Origin: JALHSW01 sp963720675
Lineage (GTDB): Bacteria; Actinomycetota; Acidimicrobiia; IMCC26256; PALSA-555
Direction of reading: 5' to 3'
Length of the DNA: 64,000 nucleotides
Assembly (NCBI GenBank): GCA_963720675.1
Contig: CAVRGH010000003.1
Span: 62,001-126,000, forward strand
Shown here: piece by piece, positions 46,330 to 54,775 of the stretch
Position numbering within the stretch: the stretch's first letter is position 1
Layout: each line of letters starts with the position of its first letter
Notes under the pieces: generated by a model
The model's database searches: none
Told to the model about the DNA's origin: nothing
What the model saw: the letters and a program-made list of their open reading frames with translations, nothing else
Position numbers and translations under genes: made by a program

Positions 46330-46428
46330 GGTGCTCCTCGCGGTGCGTCGTGCTCCGTCGGTGGACGTGCATTCTCGCCCGCCGACGACGTCCGCCCAGC
46401 CTCGCGTGCCCGCTCGCTGCATCGCCGG

Positions 46429-47579
46429 TCAGGGGGCCCTTCCGGGCGGTCGCAGGTCCCAGGTGCCGGGCTGTCCGGTGACGGTCCAGTTGCAGTGGGT
46501 CTTGAGGAGGTGGTGCTGGTGGCAGAGGCGCCAGAGGTTGGGGGCTTCGGTCGGGCCGTGGCGTTCGACGGGGATGATGTGGTCGATCTCGAGCCCGCGG
46601 TCGACGTCGCATCCCGCCACGCCGCAGACCGGGTAGGTGGTCTCGACCCAGCGGCGCAGGGCCGCGGGGATCGTGCGCTCGGGGCTCGAGATGGTGGTGA
46701 TCTCGGTGCCGGTGCGCAGCATCGTGGTGATGGTCGCGTCGTTCATCAGGGCTCGGGCGTCGGTGACCGGGATCGCACCGCGGCCGGCGATCTCGCACGT
46801 CTCGCCTTCGATCACGTAGCCGCGCTCGATCGCGATGGCATCCGCGGTGAGGCGGACGTCGACGGGCTTGCAGGGGCCGTCGTCCATCAGCGCGACGAGG
46901 GCGTCGGCGGCGTAGGCGTCGCGTGGCTCGCGACGCCCGGCCTTTCGGGCTTCGCGGAAGATCCGGTCCTCGTGGGCGTCGAGCGCGGCGAAGAGTCGCG
47001 CGCCCGCTGCGGGGGCGAGGCGGAAGTCGCCGCAGTAGGAGCCGTCGAGGTCGGTCCACTTGTGGAGGTAGCGCTGCTCGTGCAGCTGGCGGGCCCACGC
47101 GGCGTCGTCGGGCTGCGCCGCGGCGCGCACCTCACGACACCGGTCCTTGAGCCCCTTCACCGTCGAGGACTTCGCCGTGCGCAGCAACCGCGCCTCGGAC
47201 GAAGGGTCCTCGACTGGCGGCGCCGGTGATCTGACGGGCCTGGGTCTCGGACAGCTCCCCGGCCCGGAACGCCTCCGCGGTCGCGGGCAGCTCGTCCAAG
47301 GACCGCGCGGTCTCCAGCGCCCCGACCGCCGCACCGACCGTCGTCCCGGTCTTGGCCGAGAGCCAGTGCCCCGCCGTGCGGTAGCCGCCGTCGCGATAGG
47401 CGCCGGTCTCGTCGACCCGACGGGCCAGGCAGCGCTTTCAGCGCCGCACAGACGTGCTCCCCCTGCGCCACGAGCTCGACCAGCCGCGACCGCGTCCCGC
47501 GCCATCGAGCAGCCCAGGCTCGAGCTCGCGTGCAACCCGCTTCGAGGGTCGCCACGGCGGTGCGGACTTCGTCGAACAC
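46429..47579 (-). CDS. DUF222/HNH endonuclease domain protein (13E12-like; two frameshifts)
   Basis: About 383 residues. The N-terminal DUF222 part reads FDEVRTAVATLEAG and LVELVAQGEHVCAALKAL, and in another frame AQPDDAAWARQLHEQRYLHK and GDFRLAPAAGARLFAALDAH. The C-terminal HNH domain has CGVAGCDVDRGLEIDHIIPV and NLWRLCHQHHLLKTH with paired Cys and His for metal. Frame changes lie near 47430 and 47230. This family is abundant, repeated and often SOS-induced in actinobacteria (REP13E12 group). GTG 47579 follows AAGGGGAAGG. An SOS box and promoter lie upstream. Confidence 0.8.
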
Positions 47580-47626
47580 AGGCCTTCCCCTTCGGATGAT
47601 GAAACCGTTCGGGGGAAGTGCTGGGT

Positions 47627-47655
47627 ACTCTATCGAACGTATGTTCGTGTGTCAA
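47627..47655 (-). promoter_or_regulatory. LexA-type SOS box inside a sigma-70-like promoter
   Basis: On the minus strand TTGACA (47650-47655) and TAGAGT (47627-47632) are separated by 17 bases. The spacer contains GAAC-N4-GTTC (47635-47646), the actinobacterial LexA palindrome, so repressor bound there would cover the promoter. The start codon of the DUF222-HNH gene is 47 bases downstream. Confidence 0.75.
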
Positions 47656-47695
47656 GCACCAAGACCGACGAACACGACGTGCGTGACGCGAACGC

Positions 47696-49090
47696 TCAGG
47701 CGTCGACGGACGCGGGGCCGGCCTCGGCGTTCCACGCCGCGAACCCGCCGAGCACGTCGGACACGTCGGCGAAGCCGTGGGCGTCGAGCACGCTCATGGC
47801 GACTGCGGAGCGCCCACCGCCGGCGCAGTACACGACGGTCGGCGTCGCAGGGTCGAGGCTGTCGAGCTGTGCGACGAGGCGCGGCAGGGGGATCGCCTGG
47901 GCGCCGGGCACCGAGCCGAGCGCGACCTCACCCGGATCCCGCACGTCGATGACCTGCAGCTCGGCGACGTCGCGCCGTCGCTCCTCGAGCTCGCGTGCGC
48001 TGAGGCGTGACGAACGTTGCGTCGCATCCGGATGTGTCGCGAACGCGGCGTGCATGCCGTCGAGGAACCCGATGACGTGGTCGAAGCCGATGCGTCCCAG
48101 TCGGACCTTCGCCTCGAGCTCGGTCCCCGGGTTCCCCACGAGCACGATCGGCGTGTCGTGGGTGAGGATGTCGCCCGTCCACTCGGAGAAGCGGCCCTGC
48201 AGGTCGACGTTGACGCTCCCGCGCAGGTGCCCGGCCGAGAACTCCATCGCGTCGCGGGTGTCGAGCACCGCCGCGCCCGTCCGCATTGCCGCGAGGACCT
48301 CGTCGATGTCCATCGCCGGGGGCGCGTGCACCTCGTCGAGGATCGGCCGCGCTTCGCGGTTCCGTGCCGCGTCGAAGGCGAAGTAGCCGGGAGCGGTGGG
48401 CTGGCCCTCCGTGACGATCGCGACGAACGCCTCCTCGCTCATCGGCTGCAGCGCGTAGTTCACCCGGCGCTGCTCACCGATCGTGGACTGCGTCTCGGTG
48501 GAGAGCTGCTTCCCGCACGCCGAGCCGGCGCCGTGCGCAGGGAAGACGCGCGTCTCGTCGGGCAGGGTGAGGAGCTGCTCGTGCAACGAGTGGTACAGGC
48601 GGCCCGCGAGCTCGTCGGCGCTGACACCGATCGACGACAGGAGGTCAGGGCGTCCGACGTCCCCGATGAACAGGGTGTCGCCGGTGAGCACCGCCGACGG
48701 TGTCGCGTCGTCCGGGTGCTCCCAGACCACGATGCTGATCGACTCCGGCGTGTGCCCGGGCGTCGCCCGGATCTCCAGGGTGACCTCGCCGAGCGAGAGT
48801 CGCCGGCCGTCGGCGAGGGCCTCGAACGGGAACCCGATGCCGGTGACGGCTTCGCCGTAGGAGATGGTCGCCCCGGTGCTCGCGGCGAGCTCGAGGTGCC
48901 CCGAGAGGAAGTCGGCGTGGACGTGGGTCTCCAGCACCCGCTCGATCGTGAGGCCCTGGGAGGCGGCGTCGGCCAGGTACTGGGTGACGTCACGCTGGGG
49001 GTCCACCACGACGCCCCGGCCGGTCGACTCGTCGCCGATCAGGTACGAGGCGTGTGAGAGGCACTCCAGGTAGTACTGCGTGAGGATCAC
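47696..49090 (-). CDS. MBL-fold persulfide dioxygenase-like protein with two rhodanese domains
   Basis: 464 residues. Residues 1-230 are a metallo-beta-lactamase fold of ETHE1/Blh type: ETHVHADFLSGHLELAA (HxHxDx...H metal site), RATPGHTPESISIVVWEHPD and LTGDTLFIGDVGRPDLLSS (metal Asp). The first rhodanese domain (LDTRDAMEFSAGHLRGSVNV) lacks the active Cys (VLVGNPG). The second (VIDVRDPGEVALGSVPGAQA) has it: VVYCAGGGRSAVAMS. It oxidises persulfides in sulfide detoxification. GTG 49090 lies six bases after TACGTT (49097-49102), so a leaderless transcript is likely. It ends 116 bp upstream of the SOS-controlled gene. Confidence 0.88.
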   Translation of the reverse strand: MILTQYYLECLSHASYLIGDESTGRGVVVDPQRDVTQYLADAASQGLTIERVLETHVHADFLSGHLELAASTGATISYGEAVTGIGFPFEALADGRRLSLGEVTLEIRATPGHTPESISIVVWEHPDDATPSAVLTGDTLFIGDVGRPDLLSSIGVSADELAGRLYHSLHEQLLTLPDETRVFPAHGAGSACGKQLSTETQSTIGEQRRVNYALQPMSEEAFVAIVTEGQPTAPGYFAFDAARNREARPILDEVHAPPAMDIDEVLAAMRTGAAVLDTRDAMEFSAGHLRGSVNVDLQGRFSEWTGDILTHDTPIVLVGNPGTELEAKVRLGRIGFDHVIGFLDGMHAAFATHPDATQRSSRLSARELEERRRDVAELQVIDVRDPGEVALGSVPGAQAIPLPRLVAQLDSLDPATPTVVYCAGGGRSAVAMSVLDAHGFADVSDVLGGFAAWNAEAGPASVDA

Positions 49091-49096
49091 CGGTCG

Positions 49097-49102
49097 AACG
49101 TA
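49097..49102 (-). promoter_or_regulatory. Candidate -10 element TACGTT (leaderless)
   Basis: Minus strand, six bases before GTG 49090. Confidence 0.5.
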
Positions 49103-49264
49103 GCCCCCGCAACGGTCCCACCAGCCCCAGGAACCACACGTTCCTCGTGTTCCGCGGAATCCGCTGGGAAAATCCCGTCGGCGGCTCAAGTCGGGCCCAC
49201 TGACGTGACGACACAAGGTTGGGCTTCTCGAAGCGGCACCGGTCCCGGACACCTGGAAGGGACG

Positions 49265-49921
49265 ATGGCGATGCGCACGAGATCGATGATCGCGGCTGGC
49301 ATCCTCGCCGCCTGCTTCGGCGCGCTGGGCGTCGGCATCGATGCTGTGCCGGCGAGCGCGCACGACGCGGGCCCCGGCGTCGAGTTCTGGTGCTCCTTCC
49401 CGCCGCCCTACCGTCCCTCGTGGTGCCCGGGCTGGCACGGTCACGGCCCGCCGCCGACCACGACCACCAGCACCACGACGACCAGCACGACGACGACCTC
49501 CACCACCACGACGACCACGACGCCGACGACCGCGCCGCCGGTCGTCGCCCCGGGTCCGCCGCCGTCGCCCCTCACGCAGGGTGACGGCGCGACGCTCGCC
49601 GACGGCGTCTCGACGACCGCCGGCGCGGCGACGGACGCACGGATCGCGTCCGCCGCGGTGGCGGCCGACCGCGCCGCGCTACCCCCGGCTGCGACGATCA
49701 CGCCATCCGGGGTGTTCACTCCCACCGCGACCCCGGCAGCACCCTTGCCGAGCGTCACGCCGATTCCGGCGACCTTCCCGTCGCCGATCGGGCCGGGCGG
49801 CGGCACGGTGCCGCTCGGGGTCGCCGTGGGGATCGGGATCGCCGGACTGCTGGCGGGTGTGCTCGTCGGGCTCGGCGCCCTCGGGCACCCGTGGCGGCGC
49901 CGTCCGAGCTCGCCCTCATGA
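49265..49921 (+). CDS. Secreted Thr-rich protein with C-terminal membrane anchor
   Basis: 218 residues. Signal peptide RSMIAAGILAACFGALGVGI to AHDA; a short Cys/Trp/Pro cluster (WCSFPPPYRPSWCPGWHGHG) with two Cys; a Thr-rich tract of about thirty residues; a Val/Ala/Pro linker; and a C-terminal helix VAVGIGIAGLLAGVLVGLGA followed by WRRRPSS. No LPXTG is seen, so it is anchored by the helix. The Thr tract is encoded by ACC/ACG triplets and looks like a spacer through the wall. The ATG follows GAAGGG. Function unknown. Confidence 0.72.
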   Translation: MAMRTRSMIAAGILAACFGALGVGIDAVPASAHDAGPGVEFWCSFPPPYRPSWCPGWHGHGPPPTTTTSTTTTSTTTTSTTTTTTTPTTAPPVVAPGPPPSPLTQGDGATLADGVSTTAGAATDARIASAAVAADRAALPPAATITPSGVFTPTATPAAPLPSVTPIPATFPSPIGPGGGTVPLGVAVGIGIAGLLAGVLVGLGALGHPWRRRPSSPS

Positions 49922-49955
49922 TCAGGAGCGAGTGAGCTGATCAGGAGCGAGTGAG
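49920..49955. repeat. 17-bp direct repeat, two copies with a 2-base gap
   Basis: GATCAGGAGCGAGTGAG occurs at 49920-49936 and 49939-49955. The second copy contains the end of the acyl-CoA ligase gene on the minus strand. A duplication at a gene end. Confidence 0.8.
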
Positions 49956-51524
49956 TTCGGTCGCGAGCGCGCGCAGCTTCCGGTAGTCGGCCTTCCCCGC
50001 GGCCGAACGGGCGAGCGTGTCGACGAGCAGGAAGCGCTTCGGGCGCTTGTACCCCGAGAGCCGGCCGCGACACCACCCGTCGAGCGACGCTGCGTCCGCG
50101 CCGTCGTGTGCGTTGGGCACGACGAGCGCGACGACGAGCTCACCGAACCGTTCGTCGGGCACGCCGACGACCAAGCAGTCGAACACGCCGGGGTGCTCGC
50201 GGAGCAGGAGCTCGACCTCCTCGGGATAGACCTTCTCGCCCCCGGTGTTGATGCACGCGGAACCCCGACCGAGGAGCTGGATCGTGCCGTCGGCCTCGAC
50301 CGTCGCGTAGTCGCCCGGGATCGAGTACCGGACACCGTCGAAGGTGCGAAAGGTCGCGGCCGTCTTCTCCTCGTCCTTGTAGTAGCCGAGCGGGATCGGG
50401 CCGGTGACGCCGACCATGCCGATGTCGCCGCTCCCCGGTGCGACCTCGGCGCCGGTGTGCTCGTCGAGCACCTTCACCTTGTCGTTCACCGCGAAGCGGG
50501 CGGGCCTGATGGCGCTGTCCGACCGCGACGCAGTGCGCGACATCATCCCTTCGGACGCACCGAGCGAGTCGATGAGGGTCACCGTCGGGAGGTGGCGGAG
50601 CAGGCCCGCCTTCACCTCCGGGCTCCAGGTGACCCCGGACGAGGTGATCGCACGCAGTGCCGAGAGGTCCCACCGCGTCGGTTCGGCGTCGAGGGCGTCG
50701 AGGATCGGGCGGGCGAAGACGTCGCCGACGATGGTGAGCACCGCGACCGCGTTGCGATCGATCTCGGACCAGAGCAGCTGCGGGTCGAGGCCTGGCTCGT
50801 CGACGAGGACGACCGTGCCCGCCCCGGCAAGCGTCGAGAGCGCGATGAAGAGCCCGGTGCCGTGCATGAGCGGGCAGGCGGGGAGCGCGGTGCCGGTGCG
50901 CTTCCCGGCGCGTGCCGCGGCGATCGGGTCGGGGGGTTCGGCGCCCGGGCGTGCCATCTGCCAGAGCGCACGGTACAGGTCGTCGTTGCGCCACATGACG
51001 CCTTTCGGCATGCCCGTGGTGCCGCCCGTGTACAGGAACAGCAGGTCGTCGCCGTCGGGGGGGCGCTCGGCCCACGCGCCATCGGGCGCCGCGGCCGCCA
51101 CCGCCGCCTCGTAGGCCACGCCCGTCTCGAGCACCACCGCAGGGCGTCGGGCTGCGGGCATGCCGGCGATCGCCTCGTGGGCCGCGGTCGCGAACGCCGG
51201 ATCGTGGACGAGGGCGCGCGCGTCGCTGTTGTCGAGGACGTAGCGGACCTCCTCGGCGACGTACCGGTAGTTCACGTTGACCGGCGTCGCACCGACGAGC
51301 CAAGCGGCGAACATCGTCTCGAGGTACTCGGGTCGGTTCGTCGCGTCGATGGCGACCTTGTCGCCCGGTCGGACCCCGGCGCCGAACAGGTGGGTCGCGA
51401 GGCGCCGGGCCCGGTCGGCGAAGTCGCCCCAGGACAGGCGCCGCCCCCCGCACACGATCGCGTCGCGGTCGGGGACGGTCTCCGCGATCCCGGTCCACAC
51501 TTCGGCGTAGCTCCAACCCGGCAC
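49941..51524 (-). CDS. Acyl-CoA synthetase (AMP-binding)
   Basis: 527 residues. Adenylate-forming enzyme: LLFLYTGGTTGMPKGVMWRN near 167-186 (P-loop), DSLGASEGMMSRTASRSDSA near 316 (A5-like), YSIPGDYATVEADGTIQLLG (A7) and GRGSACINTGGEKVYPEEVE (A8), with a C-terminal GYKRPKRFLLVDTLARSAAG then KADYR (A10 Lys). It activates a fatty or other carboxylic acid with CoA. GTG 51524 lies eight bases after TACCCT (51533-51538). The substrate cannot be read. It ends near the repeat at 49920. Confidence 0.9.
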   Translation of the reverse strand: MPGWSYAEVWTGIAETVPDRDAIVCGGRRLSWGDFADRARRLATHLFGAGVRPGDKVAIDATNRPEYLETMFAAWLVGATPVNVNYRYVAEEVRYVLDNSDARALVHDPAFATAAHEAIAGMPAARRPAVVLETGVAYEAAVAAAAPDGAWAERPPDGDDLLFLYTGGTTGMPKGVMWRNDDLYRALWQMARPGAEPPDPIAAARAGKRTGTALPACPLMHGTGLFIALSTLAGAGTVVLVDEPGLDPQLLWSEIDRNAVAVLTIVGDVFARPILDALDAEPTRWDLSALRAITSSGVTWSPEVKAGLLRHLPTVTLIDSLGASEGMMSRTASRSDSAIRPARFAVNDKVKVLDEHTGAEVAPGSGDIGMVGVTGPIPLGYYKDEEKTAATFRTFDGVRYSIPGDYATVEADGTIQLLGRGSACINTGGEKVYPEEVELLLREHPGVFDCLVVGVPDERFGELVVALVVPNAHDGADAASLDGWCRGRLSGYKRPKRFLLVDTLARSAAGKADYRKLRALATELTRS

Positions 51525-51532
51525 GGCGACTC

Positions 51533-51538
51533 AGGGTA
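51533..51538 (-). promoter_or_regulatory. Candidate -10 element TACCCT (leaderless)
   Basis: Minus strand, eight bases before GTG 51524; the divergent gene at 51585 has its own CATGAT six bases upstream of its start. Confidence 0.45.
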
Positions 51539-51584
51539 CGCGCCCGGTTGCCGCGCGCCTCGCTCTGGCCGCCATGATGGACGC

Positions 51585-52484
51585 ATGGGACTGCCGGATC
51601 CGCTCGGGGTCGTCGGCGCCGCGTCCGACATCGTCCGCGGCGGCGTGGCCCGCGCGTTCCGCTTGCGCCTCTCCGGTGCGCCGAGCGGTCCCCCGGTCGC
51701 GGTCAGCGGCGACGCGGGATGGTTCGGTCCCGACTCGGTCGCGTGGCGAGTGCACGCTGACCTCGGGACCGTCATCGGCGGCCTGCGTGCCCTCCTGTAC
51801 CAGACGCTGCATCCGCTCGCGATGGCCGGCGTCGCCGAGCACTCCGACTACCGCAGCGATCCGTGGGGAAGGTTGCACCGGACGGCGGAGTTCGTCGCGG
51901 CGACCACGTACGGCACGAGCGCCGAAGCCGGTGCGGCCGTGGCACGGGTGCAGCACGTGCACGAGCACGTGCGCGGGACCGCGCCCGATGGCCGGCCATA
52001 CGCCGCGGACGATCCCGCGCTGCTCGCGTGGGTGCATGCGACCGAGGTCGACAGCTTCCTGGCCGCGTACCGACGCTACGGCGGCGGCCTCACCGACGCC
52101 GAGGCGGACCAGTACGTCGCGGAGATGGCGATGATCGCGATCGCGTTCGGCGCCGATCCCGTGCCGACGAGCGTCGCCGAGCTCGGCGAGGTCCTCGGGG
52201 GCTACGCACTGCACGCCACGCGTCAGGCGCGCGACGCCACGCGCTTCCTCCTCTTCCCGCCGCTGCCGCTGTCAGCGCGCGCGACCTACGCACTCCTCGC
52301 GACTGCAGCAGTCGAGCTCCTGCCGGTGCGCGCGCAGCTCGAGCTCCGACTCGTGATCCCACCGCTCGCGGGCCCGCTCGCCGTGCGCCCGGCGACCCGC
52401 GCGCTCTTCGGCACGCTCCGTTGGGCGTTGGGTGAGTCGCCGACCTTGGCGGCAGCACGCGTTCGGGCCTCCGCGCCGGCGTAG
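51585..52484 (+). CDS. MpaB-type oxygenase family protein (DUF2236)
   Basis: 299 residues, typical of the family that includes mycophenolic-acid MpaB and latex-clearing oxygenases. DSVAWRVHADLGTVIGGLRA opens the domain; LLYQTLHPLAMAGVAEHSDY, RLHRTAEFVAATTYG and AWVHATEVDSFLAAYRRYGG carry His and Asp/Glu residues that bind haem in this fold. Mostly helical and soluble. The chosen ATG 51585 lies six bases after CATGAT, in line with the leaderless pattern; the longer frame upstream is antisense to the ligase. Confidence 0.88.
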   Translation: MGLPDPLGVVGAASDIVRGGVARAFRLRLSGAPSGPPVAVSGDAGWFGPDSVAWRVHADLGTVIGGLRALLYQTLHPLAMAGVAEHSDYRSDPWGRLHRTAEFVAATTYGTSAEAGAAVARVQHVHEHVRGTAPDGRPYAADDPALLAWVHATEVDSFLAAYRRYGGGLTDAEADQYVAEMAMIAIAFGADPVPTSVAELGEVLGGYALHATRQARDATRFLLFPPLPLSARATYALLATAAVELLPVRAQLELRLVIPPLAGPLAVRPATRALFGTLRWALGESPTLAAARVRASAPA

Positions 52485-52487
52485 CCC

Positions 52488-52859
52488 TCAGGTGCCGGCC
52501 GAGCCCTCGGCAACGGGTGAGCGCACCGCGTCGGCCGATCGCCGGTGCCGCTGGACGATCCCGCCGGCGATGATCAGTGCGGTCGTGCTCACGATCGCCA
52601 CGAGCGGCGCCATCCAGAGGACCGCGAGCGCCACGGCGAACACCTCGAAGACCACCGCGGCGGTGCCCGCCGAGGGGTGGCCGTCGGCGACACCGAGCGC
52701 GATGCCGCCGGCCATGAGGGCGAGCACGAGGAAGAGCAAGCCCACCCCGACGCGCAGGGGTGTCGAGCCGAAGCCGACGCCGGCGAGCGCGACGAACCCG
52801 ATGATCGCCAGGGCGAGGGACTGGGCACCCAGGATCAGGGCGGTGACGGTGGCTCCCAT
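52488..52859 (-). CDS. Small multi-pass membrane protein
   Basis: 123 residues, three or four hydrophobic helices (VTALILGAQSLALAIIGFVA, GVGLLFLVLALMAGGIALGV, VVFEVFAVALAVLWMAPLVA) and a short basic tail QRHRRS. No family recognised. It is convergent with the MpaB-type gene (4 bp) and sits 126 bp downstream of the EcsC-like gene on the same strand. Confidence 0.62.
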   Translation of the reverse strand: MGATVTALILGAQSLALAIIGFVALAGVGFGSTPLRVGVGLLFLVLALMAGGIALGVADGHPSAGTAAVVFEVFAVALAVLWMAPLVAIVSTTALIIAGGIVQRHRRSADAVRSPVAEGSAGT

Positions 52860-52985
52860 ACCGGCGCGCTCCCGAGGCTCGGGGGAAGGACGGGCTGATG
52901 GTCGTGCTCACCAGCTGGTCGCCAGCATCCGCGCCGGACATCAGAGGCTCATGAAGCCCCGGTGAGGGGTTGCTGGGAACGCGCG

Positions 52986-53864
52986 CTACGCGGGAGCGAT
53001 GTCGATGACGCCGCGAGTGCGATCCAGCGCAGCGAGACGCTCGTCGAGCACGGTCGAGCGAGCCGGGAGCGGCAGCGCGCGGATCGCGTCGACGGTGCGC
53101 TGGGTGTCCCAGCCGGCGTACGCGATGCCGACGAAGGGCACGAACCCGGCGCCCCACCGTGCGAAGAGGCGGGCGGCGACGACGCGCACGACGTGCTTGG
53201 TGACGTGACGGCGCACCGCGGTGCCGGACGGCGACTCGCCCGTCATGGCGAAGATCACGTCGTCGGCGACCTGCTGAGGATCGACCACGAGGCCGGCCGC
53301 CTCGAGATCGTGGACGCGGAGCGACGCGGCGACGTAGAGCTCCATCGCGACGGCGACGAGGTTCGCGCCGATGATCACCGGCAGTGACGGCGGGACGATC
53401 GACCCGGCCGACACGATCGCCGCGATCGTCTCGATCTCCTCACCGGCGGCGGCGAGCCCGCCCGCGGCGGCGAGGATCGTCTTGGCGCTCGTCGTGCGCT
53501 GCACCGGCAGCGGGTGCGCGACGAGCAGCGGCGTGATGACGGTGAGCAGGCGCTCGGTCTCGGTCTCCGCGGCGGCGTGAGCCTGCGCGGGCGTGCGGAC
53601 CTTGCGGAGTCGGTAGACCGACTTCGCGAGCTCGGGCACCGCTTCCTTCGGTAGCGATTGGAGCGAGAGCACGGTGGCCTCGCGCACCTTCGACGCGGTG
53701 GCGACGGCACTCGACGCGGCCGCGGTCCCCCGGGAGCGGGCGACGTCGAACGCGGGCTTCGACACGTCGCGGGCCACCGAACGGGCCGAGGCGGCGAGGT
53801 CGCGCGTGGCGCCCTTCACCTTGCTGGTGAAGCCGGGCCGTGGGCGGATCGTGGTGCCGGGCAT
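52986..53864 (-). CDS. EcsC family-like protein
   Basis: 292 residues. A basic helical N-terminus (SKVKGATRDLAASARSVARD) is followed by helices with amphipathic hydrophobic segments: KTILAAAGGLAAAGEEIETI, VAAIVSAGSIVPPSLPVIIG and WGAGFVPFVGIAYAGWDTQR, where GAGFVPFVG is the EcsC-like signature. EcsC proteins have no assigned reaction and are thought to be membrane-associated. ATG 53864 has GGAG about eight bases before it. Downstream 116 bp contain only a short stem (GTACGG...CCGTAC). Confidence 0.68.
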   Translation of the reverse strand: MPGTTIRPRPGFTSKVKGATRDLAASARSVARDVSKPAFDVARSRGTAAASSAVATASKVREATVLSLQSLPKEAVPELAKSVYRLRKVRTPAQAHAAAETETERLLTVITPLLVAHPLPVQRTTSAKTILAAAGGLAAAGEEIETIAAIVSAGSIVPPSLPVIIGANLVAVAMELYVAASLRVHDLEAAGLVVDPQQVADDVIFAMTGESPSGTAVRRHVTKHVVRVVAARLFARWGAGFVPFVGIAYAGWDTQRTVDAIRALPLPARSTVLDERLAALDRTRGVIDIAPA

Positions 53865-53980
53865 CGCAGTGCTCCTGGTGGGGTGCGTACGGAGGAGCCG
53901 TACCCAGGGAACAACGCCTCAATCATGCCCGTCGTTCCCACCACTCAACGCGGGTCCGGGCGCGTCCATGGTCAATACAT

Positions 53981-54775
53981 CTAGGCGGGCGGGGCCACCT
54001 TGGGCCGGCGGGGGACGAAGGGGCTGGTGCGGGCCACGTAGTCCTCGTAGCCGGGGCGACGCTTGGCCATCCCCTTCTCGAGGAGGGTCACGCCTGACAC
54101 CCGCCGCAGGAACACGGTCATGGTGAGGGCGCCGAGGAGCCCGATCGCGCCGAGGCCGCTCTCGGCCGCGACCAGGGCGATGCCCCACCAGACACAGGCG
54201 TCGCCGAAGTAGTTGGGGTGGCGGGTGTACCGCCAGAGGCCGCGGTCCATCACGAGGCCCCGGTTCGCGGGATCCGCCTTGAACCGGACCAGCTGCGCGT
54301 CGCCCACGGCCTCGAACGTGATGCCCACGGTCCAGACGAGGATGCCGAGGACGCCGAGCACGCCGATCCCGGGGTCGTCGGGCACCTGCCCGAGCTGCAC
54401 CGGCAGCGACACGATCCACATGAGCGTGCCCTGGAGCGCGAACACGGTGAAGAGGCTCACCCACCAGAAGCGGTCGCCCCAGTGGCGGCGCATCGCCTGG
54501 TACCGGAAGTCCTCGCCCGAGCCGTGGTTGCGCCAGTACAGGTAGATCGAGAGTCGCAGGCCCCAGATGGTGGTCAGGGCGACGAGGATCCACTGGCGGG
54601 TCGGGTTCCCGTCGACGGTCGCGCGCACGGCCCACGCGACGAGCACGAAGCCCAGGCCCCAGATCGGGTCGACGATGGAGGCGTCGCGCTTGATGACGCT
54701 CACGACCCAGGTCACGGTCATGAGCACCGCGATCGTCGAGACCGCGACGAGCAGCGCGGTTGCCGCGTCGCTCAC
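53981..54775 (-). CDS. DUF1295 / steroid 5-alpha-reductase-like membrane protein
   Basis: 264 residues, six or seven helices. WGLRLSIYLYWRNHGSGEDF and, at the C-terminus, GLWRYTRHPNYFGDACVWWG, the DUF1295 signature (RHPNYFGD), plus LEKGMAKRRPGYEDYVARTS. The family includes NAD(P)H-dependent lipid or sterol reductases. GTG 54775 overlaps the acyltransferase stop by four bases. Third gene of the operon (amidohydrolase, acyltransferase, DUF1295). Confidence 0.88.
   Translation of the reverse strand: MSDAATALLVAVSTIAVLMTVTWVVSVIKRDASIVDPIWGLGFVLVAWAVRATVDGNPTRQWILVALTTIWGLRLSIYLYWRNHGSGEDFRYQAMRRHWGDRFWWVSLFTVFALQGTLMWIVSLPVQLGQVPDDPGIGVLGVLGILVWTVGITFEAVGDAQLVRFKADPANRGLVMDRGLWRYTRHPNYFGDACVWWGIALVAAESGLGAIGLLGALTMTVFLRRVSGVTLLEKGMAKRRPGYEDYVARTSPFVPRRPKVAPPA

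Noticed and set aside
46429..47579. DUF222-HNH gene as part of an anti-phage system or an insertion element
   Set aside because: No accompanying defence genes, terminal repeats or target duplication are visible. A stand-alone SOS gene fits better.
49440..49545. ACC/ACG triplet-rich tract as a regulatory microsatellite
   Set aside because: It keeps the reading frame and codes the Thr-rich stalk of a secreted protein; a coding explanation is enough.
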